DNA of 32,718 bases from Deltaproteobacteria bacterium (GCA_016218905.1 JACRCS010000106.1:1-32718), one strand, 5' to 3'; shown: positions 17,457-26,550, numbered from the stretch's first letter. A program made the numbers and translations. The notes: generated by a model from the sequence alone, not told the origin.

Positions 17457-17709
17457 GCTTCCTCGTTCGTTGGTTGTCAGTCGTCGGTCTTGGGTTCTCG
17501 GGTTTCCTGACAACCGGGAGCTTCCAAGTGACAAGACCGGTCTTCCATCGTCATTCCGGCATGGATGGCCGGAATCCAGGGCGCCACGGAGGCCCCTCCT
17601 GGGCAACTGGACCCCGGCAATCCGTGCCGGGGTGACGGAGGAGAGGGCGGAGTCACTTCCTGCCAACCGTCCGCGCAGCGGCGTACCGAGGCTGATAACC
17701 GATGACTGA
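17457..17709. repeat. REPIN-like inverted pair of hairpins with flanking word arrays
   Basis: No gene is visible here. Two 31-bp palindromic units lie head to head. The left unit (17549-17579) runs CGTCATTCCGGC...TCCAG and contains the stem ATTCCGGC/GCCGGAAT (17553-17560, 17568-17575). The right unit (17607-17637) runs CTGGA...TGACG with the stem ACCCCGGCA/TGCCGGGGT (17611-17619, 17625-17633). The reverse complement of the right unit matches the left at about 25 of 31 bases, and the differences inside the stems are paired changes (TT/AA versus CC/GG). Near the ThiI-like gene, GGTTGTCAG (17472-17480) is perfectly inverted at 17507-17515. TGATAACCGATGACTGATTA at about 17692-17711 runs up to the neighbouring gene remnant. 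Confidence 0.85.
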
Positions 17710-18447
17710 TTATCGCGCGGCCCCCAGGGCCTGCTCCAGGTCCGCCCGGAGGTCTTCGTAGCTCTCGAGGCCCACCGAGAGGCGCACGAGACCGTCCGAG
17801 ATCCCTCGCGCCAGCCGCTCCTCCCGGGGCATGGCCGCGTGGGACATGGTCGCCGGGTAGGAGAGGATGCTCTCGACGCCCCCGAGGCTTACGGCCAGGA
17901 GCGGCAGGCGGACGGCCTTCAGGAACCGGCGCGCCGTCTCTCCGCCCGGGAGCTCGAAGGAGACGACCGCACCGCCACCGGCCGCCTGGGCCCGGTGGAC
18001 CTCGGCTCCCGGATGTTGGGGGAGGATAGGATAGTACACCTTTTCGACGCCGGGTTCCTCGGAAAGCCAACGGGCGAGCGCCTCGGCCGTCTTCTGCTGG
18101 GCGTCCATCCGGGCGGCCAGCGTCTTGATCCCCCGGAGCACGAGCCAGGAGTCCTGGGGCCCGAGGATCGCGCCGAAGGCGTTCTGGATCCGCTTCAGCC
18201 GCTTCCCGAGCTCGGCGTCCCGTACCACGGCGAGGCCCGCGATCAGGTCGCTGTGGCCCCCGAGGAACTTCGTCGCGCTGTGGAGGACGACGTCGAACCC
18301 CACCTCCAGGGGTCGCTGGAGGTAGGGGGTCATGAAGGTATTGTCGATCAGGGTGAGGAGCCCCCGACGGCGGCCGAGCTCGGCGACGGCCCGCAGGTCG
18401 GTGATCTTGAGGATCGGGTTCGAGGGCGTCTCGGCGAAGAGCGCCAC
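17710..18447 (-). pseudogene. 5'-truncated cystathionine gamma-synthase-type PLP gene
   Basis: The 245 codons from a GTG at 18447 encode the C-terminal two-thirds of a Cys/Met-metabolism PLP enzyme (MetB/MetC/MetZ family). Markers are ETPSNPILKITDL, LIDNTFMTPYLQRP and SATKFLGGHSD with the PLP lysine, then SLGGVESILSYPA and LRLSVGLESYEDL (reading VRLSVGLE). The lysine falls at residue 60 here, whereas it is near residue 200 in complete enzymes, so about 140 N-terminal residues are missing. Upstream the frame stays open only to 18514 and consists of a short-word repeat array, then reaches the cysA stop. There is no credible ribosome-binding site. It is most likely a remnant, although an assembly join at this point is possible. 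Confidence 0.8.
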
Positions 18448-18462
18448 GGTCCCGTCGGTGAA

Positions 18463-18500
18463 AAGCTGAAGACCTAGGACTGAAGACTGACAACTGATGG
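18463..18500. repeat. short-word array (GAAGACT/GACAACT type)
   Basis: The stretch AAGCTGAAGACCTAGGACTG continues as AAGACTGACAACTGATGG. It is built from near-repeats of GAAGAC, GGACTGA and GACTGACAACTGA with about 7-bp periodicity. It lies precisely between the cysA stop region and the point where homology of the truncated PLP gene begins. The word CTGACAAC also occurs at 17507-17514. Confidence 0.7.
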
Positions 18501-18510
18501 AGAACCGCCT

Positions 18511-19578
18511 TCAGATGCAGAAGTCTTCCACGAAGACCGTGAGGTTCCTCGGCTTCACGTACACGCGCTCTCCGACCTGGAGGCCGAGCTCGCCGTGACG
18601 CTCCGGGGAGATCTCCGCCTCGATGAAGGCGCCGTTGCGGTCCTCGAGCTCGACTCGGACGAGGGAGCCGGCGGGCCGGATGTGGCGCACCACCGCCTCG
18701 AGCGCCTCGACGCCGTCGAGGCGCCGGTCGAGGTCGACCTCGTGGGGGCGCGCGAAGCCCACGGCCGGGGCGTTCTGGGCGCCGGCGTGCTCGGGCACGT
18801 CCACCTCGAACTCGCCCACCTGCGCCTTCCCCCGATGAACCCGGCCGTGGAAGAGGTTGACGTTGCCGAGGAAGTTGAAGACGAAGGAGTTGGCCGGGCG
18901 GCGGTAGACCTCCTCGGGCGTGCCGATCTGCTCGATCCTCCCCTCGTTCATGACGACGACCTGGTCGGCCACTTCGAGGGCCTCCTCCTGGTCGTGGGTG
19001 ACGAAGACGCTCGTGATGTGCATCTCGTCGTGGAGACGCCGGAGCCACCGCCGGAGCTCTTTGCGGACCCGCGCGTCCAGCGCCCCGAAGGGCTCGTCGA
19101 GGAGCAGCACCTTGGGCTCGACGGCGAGCGCTCTCGCGAGGGCGACCCGCTGCCGCTGGCCCCCGGAGAGCTGGGAGGGGAGCCGATCGGCCATCCGGTC
19201 GAGCATCACGAGTCCGAGGAGCTCCTCGACCTTCCGCCGGATCTCGGCCTTCGACGGCCGCTCCCGCCGGGGCCGGACCTCCAGCCCGAAGGCGACGTTG
19301 TCGAAGACCGTCATGTGCCGGAAGAGCGCGTAGTGCTGGAAGACGAAGCCGACGCCCCGGTCCCGCACGCCGGTCCGGGTCGCGTCCTGGCCGTGGAAGA
19401 GGACCTCGCCCCCGTCGGGCGCCTCGAGCCCGGCGATCACCCGCAGGAGCGTCGTCTTCCCGGACCCGGAGGGGCCCAGGAGCGCCACCAGCTCGCCTTC
19501 GGGCACGGTGAGGTCGACCTCCTTCAGGGCCCGAAAGCTCCCGAAGACCTTCTCGATGCCCCGTAGCTCGATGCTCAT
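18511..19578 (-). CDS. cysA: sulfate/thiosulfate ABC transporter ATP-binding protein CysA
   Basis: This 355-aa ATPase energises the CysTW permease. Walker A is GPSGSGKTT (residues 35-43), the signature is LSGGQ (137-141) and Walker B ends LLLDEP (D161, E162). [16 protein letters not shown] gives the switch histidine. About 110 C-terminal residues, including [11 protein letters not shown], form the TOBE-like regulatory domain typical of CysA. GGAGG lies seven bases before the ATG at 19578, and the start overlaps the cysW stop by 4 bp (ATGA). The order sbp-cysT-cysW-cysA identifies the substrate as sulfate or thiosulfate rather than another oxyanion. Confidence 0.94.
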   Translation of the reverse strand: MSIELRGIEKVFGSFRALKEVDLTVPEGELVALLGPSGSGKTTLLRVIAGLEAPDGGEVLFHGQDATRTGVRDRGVGFVFQHYALFRHMTVFDNVAFGLEVRPRRERPSKAEIRRKVEELLGLVMLDRMADRLPSQLSGGQRQRVALARALAVEPKVLLLDEPFGALDARVRKELRRWLRRLHDEMHITSVFVTHDQEEALEVADQVVVMNEGRIEQIGTPEEVYRRPANSFVFNFLGNVNLFHGRVHRGKAQVGEFEVDVPEHAGAQNAPAVGFARPHEVDLDRRLDGVEALEAVVRHIRPAGSLVRVELEDRNGAFIEAEISPERHGELGLQVGERVYVKPRNLTVFVEDFCI

Positions 19579-20504
19579 CGCACTGCCTCCGGACGTACCT
19601 GTGCTGCCCGTGTAGGAAGTTCTTCCCTCAATGACTGCCCTTCGGAGTACGCCCGCGACGCCTTCCACTCCACGGCGGTCTTGGCCGCCAGGGTGAGGAG
19701 GGCGAGCAGCGCCAGGAGGGATGCCACCGCGAAGGCGGCCGTGACGTTGTACTCGTTGTCGAGGAGCTCGACGTGGTGGGGCAGCGTGTTCGGGCCCCCC
19801 CGGATGTGGCCGGAGACGACCGACACCGCCCCGAACTCGCCCATGGCTCGGGCGTTCGTGAGGATGACGCCGTAGAGCAGTCCCCACTTCACGTTGGGCA
19901 GGGTCACCCGGAAGAAGGTCTGCCAGCCGTTGGCACCGAGGACCAGGGCCGCCTCTTCGTCGTCCCGGCCCTGGGCTTCCATGAGCGGGATGAGCTCCCG
20001 GGCCACGAAGGGGAAGGTGACGAAGACGGTGGCGAGGACGATTCCCGGGACGGCGAAGACGATCTTCACGCCGTGGGCCGAGAGCCAGGGCCCGAACCAG
20101 CCGTGGAGGCCGAAGACGAGCACGTAGATGAGCCCCGAGATGACCGGCGAGACCGAGAAGGGCAGGTCGATCAGGGTGATGAGGATGCCCTTCCCCGGGA
20201 ACTCGAACTTCGCGATGGCCCACGCGGCGGCCACGCCGAAGACGAGGTTGAGGGCCACGGAGACGGCCGCGGCCGTCAGCGTGAGCCGCAGGGCGGAGAG
20301 GGCGTCGGGCTCGCGGACGGCCGCCCAGTAGAGGCCGAGGCCCCGCTTCAGGGCCTCCGAGAAGACCACCGCGAGGGGGACGAAGAGGAAGAGGCCGAGG
20401 AACGTGAGCGCGGCCCCGACGAGGAGCGCCCGCACCGCGAGCGGCTCGGTGACGGCTCCGGCGCTGATGGCCTTTCGGACGCGAAGCTGCGTGGCCCCTG
20501 CCAT
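19575..20504 (-). CDS. cysW: sulfate ABC transporter permease CysW
   Basis: This 309-aa inner-membrane permease is the second channel subunit. It contains about six hydrophobic segments, the CysW-type stretch [21 protein letters not shown] and the ATPase-coupling loop [23 protein letters not shown]. The segment [19 protein letters not shown] after the loop is characteristic of sulfate permeases. It starts 10 bp after the cysT stop and its stop overlaps cysA. The C-terminal tail after the last membrane segment is about 30 residues. Confidence 0.94.
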   Translation of the reverse strand: MAGATQLRVRKAISAGAVTEPLAVRALLVGAALTFLGLFLFVPLAVVFSEALKRGLGLYWAAVREPDALSALRLTLTAAAVSVALNLVFGVAAAWAIAKFEFPGKGILITLIDLPFSVSPVISGLIYVLVFGLHGWFGPWLSAHGVKIVFAVPGIVLATVFVTFPFVARELIPLMEAQGRDDEEAALVLGANGWQTFFRVTLPNVKWGLLYGVILTNARAMGEFGAVSVVSGHIRGGPNTLPHHVELLDNEYNVTAAFAVASLLALLALLTLAAKTAVEWKASRAYSEGQSLREELPTRAAQVRPEAVR

Positions 20505-20514
20505 GGGCTTCTCC

Positions 20515-21339
20515 TCAGACGGCGGCCCGGCTGCGCCGGATCCGGCCCTGGAGCAGGTTGATCGTGAGGAGCAGCACGAACGACGTCACGAGCATGGCGA
20601 CCGCGATGGCCGCGGCGCCGGCGAAGTCGTACTGCTCGAGCTTCGTGATGATCAGGAGCGGCGTGATCTCCGTCTTGAGGGGCAGATTCCCGGAGATGAA
20701 GACGACGGAGCCGTATTCGCCGACGGCCCGGGCGAAGGAGAGGGCGAAGCCCGTCAGCAGCGCGGGCCAAAGCGCCGGGAAGAGGACGCGGCGGAAGGTC
20801 TGCCACCGTCCGGCCCCGAGGCTCGCCGCCGCCTCTTCCACCTCCCGGTCGAGGTCCTCGAGGACGGGCTGGACGGTCCGGACGACGAAGGGGAGCCCGA
20901 TGAAAGTGAGTGCGACGAAGACGCCCAGGCGCGTGAAGGCGACCTTGACCCCGAGGGGTTCGAGGAGCCGCCCCAGCCAGCCGTTCGGGGAGTAGACGGT
21001 GGTGAGCGCGATGCCCGCAACGGCCGTAGGGAGCGCGAAGGGCAGGTCCACGAGCGCGTCCACCAGGCGCTTGCACGGGAAGCGGTAGCGGACGAGGACC
21101 CAGGCCACGAGCAGGCCGAAGACGCCGTTGACCGTCGCCGCGGCCGCGGACGCGCCGAAGCTGAGCCGGAAGGAAGCCAGGACCCGAGGAGCCGACACCG
21201 TCGCCCAGAACTTCGCCCATCCGCCCCCGGCCGCCGAGAAGAACGCGGCGGAGAGGGGGATGAGGACGAGGAACCCGAGGTAGAGGAGCGTGAAACCCAG
21301 GGCCGGCCCGAACCCGGGAAGGACGTTGTTCTTCTTCAT
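20515..21339 (-). CDS. cysT: sulfate ABC transporter permease CysT (CysU)
   Basis: This 274-aa inner-membrane permease begins [20 protein letters not shown], as CysT proteins do. It has about six membrane segments, [17 protein letters not shown], and the coupling loop [23 protein letters not shown] followed by [18 protein letters not shown]. The ATG at 21339 overlaps the stop of the sulfate-binding protein gene (ATGA). An earlier in-frame start at 21696 would lie inside that gene and has no homology. Confidence 0.94.
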   Translation of the reverse strand: MKKNNVLPGFGPALGFTLLYLGFLVLIPLSAAFFSAAGGGWAKFWATVSAPRVLASFRLSFGASAAAATVNGVFGLLVAWVLVRYRFPCKRLVDALVDLPFALPTAVAGIALTTVYSPNGWLGRLLEPLGVKVAFTRLGVFVALTFIGLPFVVRTVQPVLEDLDREVEEAAASLGAGRWQTFRRVLFPALWPALLTGFALSFARAVGEYGSVVFISGNLPLKTEITPLLIITKLEQYDFAGAAAIAVAMLVTSFVLLLTINLLQGRIRRSRAAV

Positions 21340-22346
21340 CGCGCGTAAATCTGGTCGAAGACCCCGCCGTCGGCGAAGTGGACCTTCTGGGCCTTCTGCC
21401 AGCCTCCGAAGACCTCGTCCACGGTGAAGAGCTTCACCTTGGGGAACTGCGTCGCGTACTTCTTGGCCACGGCGTCGAGGCGCGGGCGGTAGTAGTGCTT
21501 GGCGGCGAGCTCCTGGCCCTCCGCGGTGTAAAGGTACTCCAGGTACGCCTGGGCGACGGCCTTCGTGCCGTGTTTCTCGGCCACCTTGTCGACCACCGCC
21601 ACGGGCGGCTCGGCGAGGATGCTCACGGACGGCACGACGATCTCGAACTTCCCGGTGCCGAGCTCCTTCACCGCCAGGAACGCCTCGTTCTCCCACGCCA
21701 GCAGGACGTCGCCGATGCCGCGCTCGACGAAGGTCGTGGTCGAGCCCCGGGCGCCGGAGTCGAGGACCGGAACGTTCTTGAAGACCCGGGCGACGAAGTC
21801 CTTCGCCTTCGCCTCATTGGCGCCGGGAAGCTTGAGCGCGTAGCCCCACGCCGCGAGGTAGTTCCACCGGGCGCCGCCCGAGGTCTTGGGGTTCGGAGTG
21901 ATCACCTGGACGCCGGGCTTCCCCAGGTCTCCCCAATCCTTGATGGCCTTGGGGTTGCCCTTCCTAACGAGGAAGACGATGGTCGAGGTGTAAGGGGCGC
22001 TGTTGTTGGGCAGCTTCTTCTGCCAGTCCGGGGGCAGGAGCTTGGCCTTCTCTGCGATGGCGTCGATGTCGTAGGCGAGCGCGAGGGTGACCACGTCGGC
22101 CTCGAGCCCGTCGATGACGGCCCGGGCCTGCTTGCCCGAACCGCCGTGGGACTGCTTGATGGAGACGGTTTCGCCCTTCTTCTGCTTCCAGTACTTGGCG
22201 AAGGCCGCGTTGAAGTCCTGGTAGAGCTCCCGGGTCGGGTCGTACGAGACGTTCAGAAGCGTCACGTCGGCGCGGGCAGGAGTGGAGAGAGCCGCTCCGG
22301 CGGCGACGAGGGCGGCGGTCAGGGCCGCGAGGATCGGTCGATGCAT
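21336..22346 (-). CDS. sbp: periplasmic sulfate-binding protein (Sbp/CysP family)
   Basis: This 336-aa protein carries a Sec signal peptide over about residues 1-26, ending in PARA, and the mature protein begins [20 protein letters not shown]. The motifs [30 protein letters not shown] and [22 protein letters not shown] are hallmarks of sulfate- and thiosulfate-binding proteins. Two ATG codons are possible. The one at 22346 has GGAGGAG directly upstream and starts a normal signal peptide, so it is preferred over 22376. It delivers sulfate to CysTW. The 130 bp upstream contain a small GGCC-rich hairpin (22446-22464) but no clear promoter. Confidence 0.94.
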   Translation of the reverse strand: MHRPILAALTAALVAAGAALSTPARADVTLLNVSYDPTRELYQDFNAAFAKYWKQKKGETVSIKQSHGGSGKQARAVIDGLEADVVTLALAYDIDAIAEKAKLLPPDWQKKLPNNSAPYTSTIVFLVRKGNPKAIKDWGDLGKPGVQVITPNPKTSGGARWNYLAAWGYALKLPGANEAKAKDFVARVFKNVPVLDSGARGSTTTFVERGIGDVLLAWENEAFLAVKELGTGKFEIVVPSVSILAEPPVAVVDKVAEKHGTKAVAQAYLEYLYTAEGQELAAKHYYRPRLDAVAKKYATQFPKVKLFTVDEVFGGWQKAQKVHFADGGVFDQIYAR

Positions 22347-22476
22347 GGGACTCCTCCTTCGATGAGAGCGCTGCAAGGGACGAGGGGTGCCTTCTGCGAG
22401 CCCTCCGCACAGTCGCGGCTCGTGCCGGCTCCACCTCCTTCCCGTACGGCCTCCTGCCGGCCGTGGCGCCTCATCG

Positions 22477-22707
22477 TCAGGCCTTCTTCCGGACGGAGAC
22501 CTCGAAGACCTCTCCGTCGCGCTCGACGCCGAGGATCTCGTGGCCCTCGTCCTTCAGCGTGCGCGGAATGCTCGAGATGGGCTCGCCCGAGGCCATGCGG
22601 ATCCGGATCGTCCCGCCGGCGCTCACCCGGTCCATCGCCATGCGGACGCGGACGAGGGTCATCGGGCAGACGTCGCCGGTGATATCGAGCAGGACGGGTT
22701 CGGACAT
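22477..22707 (-). CDS. TusA/SirA-family sulfur-carrier protein
   Basis: This 76-aa protein has the TusA fold signature [19 protein letters not shown], with C14 as the likely persulfide-bearing cysteine. The family motif is usually CPxP; here the second proline is threonine or lies out of register (CPMTLV). AAAGGAGAG precedes the ATG at 22707. It lies 26 bp downstream of the sulfite reductase gene on the same strand, so it may pass sulfur from or to that enzyme. It is a small protein easily missed inside a longer open frame that starts far upstream. Confidence 0.88.
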   Translation of the reverse strand: MSEPVLLDITGDVCPMTLVRVRMAMDRVSAGGTIRIRMASGEPISSIPRTLKDEGHEILGVERDGEVFEVSVRKKA

Positions 22708-22733
22708 GACGCTCTCCTTTGCGGCTGGTTCTA

Positions 22734-23672
22734 TCAGCGGGAGGGTTGGAACCGCGCCTCGGCCTCGGCGGTGATCTCGACCCACTTGGCGGGATCTACG
22801 CCTTCCAACACGTGTCTTTGGAAGTTCCGGGCGCCGAGCCGCAGGATCGTCTGGCCGAGCCGCTCCTTCTTGCCGCCGTTTTCGGCGTACCAGCTCTTGA
22901 CCCGGCCGATGGCGCCGAGGGCTTCCTCCTCGTCCAGAAACGAGGCGAGCTTCAGCGCCACTTGCTTCTCGCGCCCCCAGCGGCCGCCCGCGTACAGATC
23001 GACGCCGTGGCGGGCCTCCTTCATGGCCCGGGCGGGGCAGGCCTTCACGCAGTCGCCGCAGGCGACGCACCGCTCCCGCTGGAAGACCGGCAGGCCCTCC
23101 TCCAGACGGATGGCGCTCAGGTGGCACGCCTCCTTGCAGAGGCCGCACCGGATGCAGGCCGCGGGATCGAGCTCGGGTTCGCTCACCCCCACGAGGCCCA
23201 CGTCGTTCACCTGCGGCTTCGAGCAGGAGGAGGCGCAGCCCGCCACCGCCGCCTTGAACTTGTGGGGCAGGACGGAGGCGTCGTTGTGCCGGCGGTCGAT
23301 CTCCCACGCCAGGGCGAAGCTGTCCAGGTTCCCGTGGGGGCAGACGGTGCCCTTGCAGGTGACGGTGGAGCGCATGCGGGGGCCGCACCCGGCGAGGGGA
23401 ACGCCGATGCCTCCGAGCTCTTCCCGCAGGGCGGGAAAGGCCTCGCCCGGGATGCCCGGCATCTCGAACCCGAGCCGCGCGGTCAGGTACAGCTCTCCCC
23501 GGCCGTACTTCCGGGCCAGCCGGGCGAGACCCTCCAGGACGTCCGACGTGACGACGCCGGAGGGGATACGAAGTCTCGCCGAGTAGATCCCCGGCTCCTT
23601 CGTCTTGATCATCCCGGTGAGCTGGGCGTCCAGGATCTTCGGCGTGTAGAACTCATTAGGTGAAACGGCCAC
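22734..23672 (-). CDS. small siroheme sulfite/nitrite reductase with two inserted [4Fe-4S] ferredoxin sites
   Basis: This 312-aa protein resembles AsrC-type and other small single-chain sulfite reductases. The N-terminal NiR/SiR half-domain is followed by the siroheme-[4Fe-4S] cysteines C106 and C111 (TCKGTVC) and C146 and C150 (GCASSC). A two-cluster ferredoxin domain follows: C173xxC176xxC179xxxC183 and C202xxC205xxC208xxxC212. The rest closes the siroheme fold. It probably reduces sulfite to sulfide using electrons from ferredoxin-like donors. The GTG at 23672 has AAAGGAG five to six bases upstream and is preferred over an upstream ATG at 23741. The first pair is spaced CX4C, where CX5C is usual. 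It is divergent from cysH and supplies the step after it. Confidence 0.88.
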   Translation of the reverse strand: MAVSPNEFYTPKILDAQLTGMIKTKEPGIYSARLRIPSGVVTSDVLEGLARLARKYGRGELYLTARLGFEMPGIPGEAFPALREELGGIGVPLAGCGPRMRSTVTCKGTVCPHGNLDSFALAWEIDRRHNDASVLPHKFKAAVAGCASSCSKPQVNDVGLVGVSEPELDPAACIRCGLCKEACHLSAIRLEEGLPVFQRERCVACGDCVKACPARAMKEARHGVDLYAGGRWGREKQVALKLASFLDEEEALGAIGRVKSWYAENGGKKERLGQTILRLGARNFQRHVLEGVDPAKWVEITAEAEARFQPSR

Positions 23673-23761
23673 AGGCGCTCCTTTCGTGGCTCGGCACCGG
23701 CTATTCATACAGGGTGCACTGTAGAATAGTGGGTCGATCATTGGCCGGGTCGATGGTGCAG

Positions 23762-23808
23762 AAACTACATTCCGAGATCTTGACTGTCAAGATGGAATAT
23801 GGTCTCAT
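23762..23808. promoter_or_regulatory. divergent promoter region with shared palindromic operator candidate
   Basis: A perfect 17-bp palindrome, ATCTTGACTGTCAAGAT, lies at 23777-23793. On the plus strand it holds TTGACT (23780-23785), followed after 17 bp by TCTCAT (23803-23808), four of six matches to the -10 consensus, pointing to cysH. On the minus strand it holds TTGACA (23785-23790), followed after 17 bp by TAGTTT (23762-23767), pointing to the sulfite reductase. The -35 boxes share one base. A TGGAATATGG repeat occurs at 23793-23802 and 23838-23847, and AGTTG/CAACT arms lie at 23821-23836. The region is clearly richer in A+T than the genes. The regulator is not identifiable. Confidence 0.6.
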
Positions 23809-23860
23809 TGCGCCATCTAAAGTTGATCTAGCAACTGTGGAATATGGGAGGTCAAGGGCC

Positions 23861-24574
23861 ATGAGCACTCGAGCCCCGGAACTCGCAGGACTGCCGCACT
23901 TCTTCTCCCCCGCCTCCCCGCGCGACGTCCTCCGGGCGGGGCTGGCAGCCGCCGGCGGAAAGGTGGCCCTGGCGTGCTCGTTCAGCGCCGAAGACCTCGT
24001 GGTTCTGGACCTCCTGCACGAGAGCGGGGCGCCCTTCTCGGTCTTCGCCCTGGATACCGGTCGGCTCAACGAGGAGACCTACGAGGCCGCGGAGTCCGTG
24101 CGGTTCCGGTACGGCCTCCGGATCGACTGGTACTTTCCCGAGCGAGCCGCGGTGGAAGACCTCGAACGGACGAAGGGGCTGTACAGCTTTCGGGAGAGCG
24201 TCGAGGACCGGAAGGAGTGCTGCCGAATTCGCAAGGTGGAGCCCCTCGGGCGTGCCCTATCGGGCCTGCGGGGCTGGGTGACGGGCCTCCGCCGGGAGCA
24301 GAGCGAGACCCGAACGTCCCTCGCGGCCCTGGAGATCGACGCGGCCCACGGCGGCATCCTGAAGATCAACCCCCTCGTGGACTGGACCTGGGACCAGGTC
24401 CAGGCCTACGCGTCGGAGAAACGCCTGCCCCTCAACCGGCTCCACGCCAAGGGCTACCCCTCCCTCGGCTGCGCCCCCTGCACCCGCGCCGTGACGCCGG
24501 GCGAGCACGCCCGCGCGGGCCGCTGGTGGTGGGAGGACCCCGAGCACAAAGAGTGCGGACTCCACCGGGCCTAA
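23861..24574 (+). CDS. cysH: adenylylsulfate (APS) reductase, CysH family
   Basis: This 237-aa protein reduces activated sulfate to sulfite with a thioredoxin-type donor. The PP-loop-like motif is CSFSAEDLV near residue 39. The paired cysteines C120-C121 (KECCRIRKVEPL) and C204-C207 (GCAPC) are the [4Fe-4S] ligands that distinguish APS reductases and cluster-bearing CysH from the E. coli PAPS enzyme. The catalytic cysteine is C232 in the C-terminal ECGLH. The ATG at 23861 has GGGAGG about nine bases upstream. An APS substrate agrees with the lack of an APS kinase among the neighbouring genes. It heads the plus-strand sulfur operon. Confidence 0.93.
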   Translation: MSTRAPELAGLPHFFSPASPRDVLRAGLAAAGGKVALACSFSAEDLVVLDLLHESGAPFSVFALDTGRLNEETYEAAESVRFRYGLRIDWYFPERAAVEDLERTKGLYSFRESVEDRKECCRIRKVEPLGRALSGLRGWVTGLRREQSETRTSLAALEIDAAHGGILKINPLVDWTWDQVQAYASEKRLPLNRLHAKGYPSLGCAPCTRAVTPGEHARAGRWWWEDPEHKECGLHRA

Positions 24575-24605
24575 GCTTCCAACGTTACACCACAGGAGAA
24601 GCGGA

Positions 24606-25583
24606 ATGTCTACGACCAGCGGGCCCGAGCGCAGGGTCTACGAGAGCATCGCCGACCTGATCGCGGATCGTCGCAACCCGACGCCGCTCGTCCGCCTCTC
24701 CCGCCTGCAGCCGGCAGGCGGCATGGAGCTCTACGCGAAGCTCGAGATGTTCAACCCCTTCGGGTCCATCAAGGACCGCACCGCTTCCTACCTCCTGAAG
24801 GGGCTGCTCGACGCCGGGAAGCTCCCCGAGGGGAAGCGGCTCGTGGAGCCGACCTCGGGCAACACCGGGATCGCGTTGGCCGCTCTCGCGAACCTCGCGG
24901 GCGTAGGCTGCACCATCACGGTTCCGAGCGCTGTTCCGAAGGAGAAGCTTGCGGCTCTCCGCATGCTCGGCGCTGAAGTGTGGCCGACGCCCGACGACCT
25001 CTGCCCCATCGAGCACCCCAAGGACGGCGCCATCGCGCTCGCCAAGAGCATGGTCACCGGCGAGCGGACCCGCGATCTCTACGTCATGCCCAACCAGTAC
25101 GAGAACCAAGACAACGTGCGCGCGCACTACGAGACCACCGGCCCCGAGATCTGGGATCAGACGGAGGGCCGGGTGACGCACTTCTTCGCGGGCTACGGCA
25201 CCTGCGGGACGCTCACCGGCGTCGGCCGCTTCCTGAAGGACCAGAACCCGGCCGTCCGCATCGTCGCCGTCGAGCCCCAGCGCAACCACAAGCTCCCGGG
25301 CCTCAAGAACTTCAAGGAATCGAAGCAGCCGGAGATCCTCGACCCCTCCGTCATCGACGAGACCGTCTCCGTCCGGGACGAGGACGCCTACCGGGTCGCC
25401 ATCGAGGCCGCCCGGAAAGAGAGCCTCCTCCTCGGCCCCTCCTCCGGCGCCATCCTCTGGGCCGCGCGGGAGACGGCGAAGAAGGAAGGCGGCCTCGGCG
25501 TAGCCCTCGCCCCCGACGGCGCCTTCAAGTACATGAGCTTCTACGCGGAGTGGCTGGAAGGTGACGGTCAGCCGCAGGGATGA
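24606..25583 (+). CDS. cysK: cysteine synthase (CysK/CysM family)
   Basis: This 325-aa PLP enzyme belongs to the beta-substitution family that makes cysteine from an activated serine and sulfide. The PLP lysine is K56 in [11 protein letters not shown], and the substrate loop is EPTSGNTG (residues 81-88). [10 protein letters not shown] binds the cofactor phosphate and [13 protein letters not shown] is the late family motif. CAGGAG precedes the ATG by eight bases. The gene follows cysH by 31 bp. Motifs do not separate O-acetylserine from O-phosphoserine or sulfur-carrier-dependent (CysM-like) enzymes, and no serine acetyltransferase gene is in the window. The gene symbol is therefore given loosely. 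Confidence 0.9.
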   Translation: MSTTSGPERRVYESIADLIADRRNPTPLVRLSRLQPAGGMELYAKLEMFNPFGSIKDRTASYLLKGLLDAGKLPEGKRLVEPTSGNTGIALAALANLAGVGCTITVPSAVPKEKLAALRMLGAEVWPTPDDLCPIEHPKDGAIALAKSMVTGERTRDLYVMPNQYENQDNVRAHYETTGPEIWDQTEGRVTHFFAGYGTCGTLTGVGRFLKDQNPAVRIVAVEPQRNHKLPGLKNFKESKQPEILDPSVIDETVSVRDEDAYRVAIEAARKESLLLGPSSGAILWAARETAKKEGGLGVALAPDGAFKYMSFYAEWLEGDGQPQG

Positions 25584-25599
25584 GGTTGTAGTCTCACAC

Positions 25600-25700
25600 T
25601 CCCATAAGTCCTATACCTTCCATAGGTCCCGTAAGTCCCATAGGTCCCATACATCTCATCAGGGGACTTACGGGACCTATGGGAATCATGGGAGCTATGG
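25600..25700. repeat. short-word array with a perfect 20-bp hairpin before cysD
   Basis: Between the cysteine synthase and cysD genes the sequence is built of near-repeats such as CCCATAAGTCC, CCATAGGTCCC and GTAAGTCCC, then their complements. CCATAGGTCCCGTAAGTCCC (25620-25639) is perfectly inverted at 25663-25682, leaving a 23-nt loop. In RNA this would be a stable stem directly upstream of the cysD ribosome-binding site. The same words return at 26551-26595. Confidence 0.88.
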
Positions 25701-25719
25701 GAACCACACAGGAGCCCCC

Positions 25720-26520
25720 ATGGATCATCTCGACGAGCTCGAAGCCCAATCGATCTACATCTTTCGGGAGGCCTACCGGAAGTTCGAGGACCTTGCGCTC
25801 CTCTACTCGATCGGCAAGGACTCCACGACGATGATCCACCTCGCCCGGAAGGCGTTCTTCGGGCGGATCCCGTTTCCCCTGGTGCACGTCGACACGACGT
25901 ACAAGTACCCGGAGATGATCGCCTACCGGGACCGGATGGCGCGGGAGTGGAGCGCGGAGCTCGTCGTGGGGAAGAACCAGGAAGCGATCGGGGACGGCAT
26001 GGGCCCGGAGAAGGGCCGGCTCACCTGCTGCGAGGCGCTCAAGACCCAGGGACTCTCCCAGGTCATCGAGGAGCACGGCTACAAGGGCCTCTTCCTCGGC
26101 ATCCGCCGCGACGAGGAGGGGAGCCGCGCCAAGGAGCGCATCTTCTCGCCGCGGGACAAGAACTTCGAGTGGGCCTACAAGGACCAGCCGCCCGAGCTCT
26201 GGGACCAGTTCAACACGAGCTTCGAGGAGGGCACCCACATCCGGATCCACCCGATCCTCGGTTGGACCGAGCTGAACGTCTGGGAGTACATCGAGCGGGA
26301 AGAGATCGAGATCTGCCCCCTCTACTACGCGAAGGACGGCAAGCGCTTCCGCTCGCTGGGCTGCATGCCCTGCACCGGCCCGATCCGCTCCGAGGCGGCG
26401 ACGGTTCCCGACATCATCGCCGAGCTCAAGGTGATCAAGACCCCCGAGCGGGCCGGCCGGGCCCAGGACCAGGAGAACGCCTACGCCATGCAGAAGCTGC
26501 GGGCGAGAGGGTACATGTGA
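25720..26520 (+). CDS. cysD: sulfate adenylyltransferase subunit 2, CysD
   Basis: This 266-aa protein is the ATP-sulfurylase catalytic subunit, which forms APS from sulfate and ATP with the help of the CysN GTPase. The PP-loop is [10 protein letters not shown] (S30-S35 region). [39 protein letters not shown] and [14 protein letters not shown] are specific to CysD. AGGAG lies six bases before the ATG at 25720; the open frame further upstream only translates the repeat array. It is somewhat shorter than the 302-residue E. coli protein. CysN follows after 99 bp. Confidence 0.94.
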   Translation: MDHLDELEAQSIYIFREAYRKFEDLALLYSIGKDSTTMIHLARKAFFGRIPFPLVHVDTTYKYPEMIAYRDRMAREWSAELVVGKNQEAIGDGMGPEKGRLTCCEALKTQGLSQVIEEHGYKGLFLGIRRDEEGSRAKERIFSPRDKNFEWAYKDQPPELWDQFNTSFEEGTHIRIHPILGWTELNVWEYIEREEIEICPLYYAKDGKRFRSLGCMPCTGPIRSEAATVPDIIAELKVIKTPERAGRAQDQENAYAMQKLRARGYM

Positions 26521-26550
26521 CCTCGGTGCCGGGGACGGGCCCCTCGCTCC

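Noticed and set aside
22446..22464. Rho-independent terminator after the TusA-like gene.
   Set aside because: The ACGGCC/GGCCGT stem is only 6 bp and is not followed by a T tract; it could be chance in GC-rich DNA.
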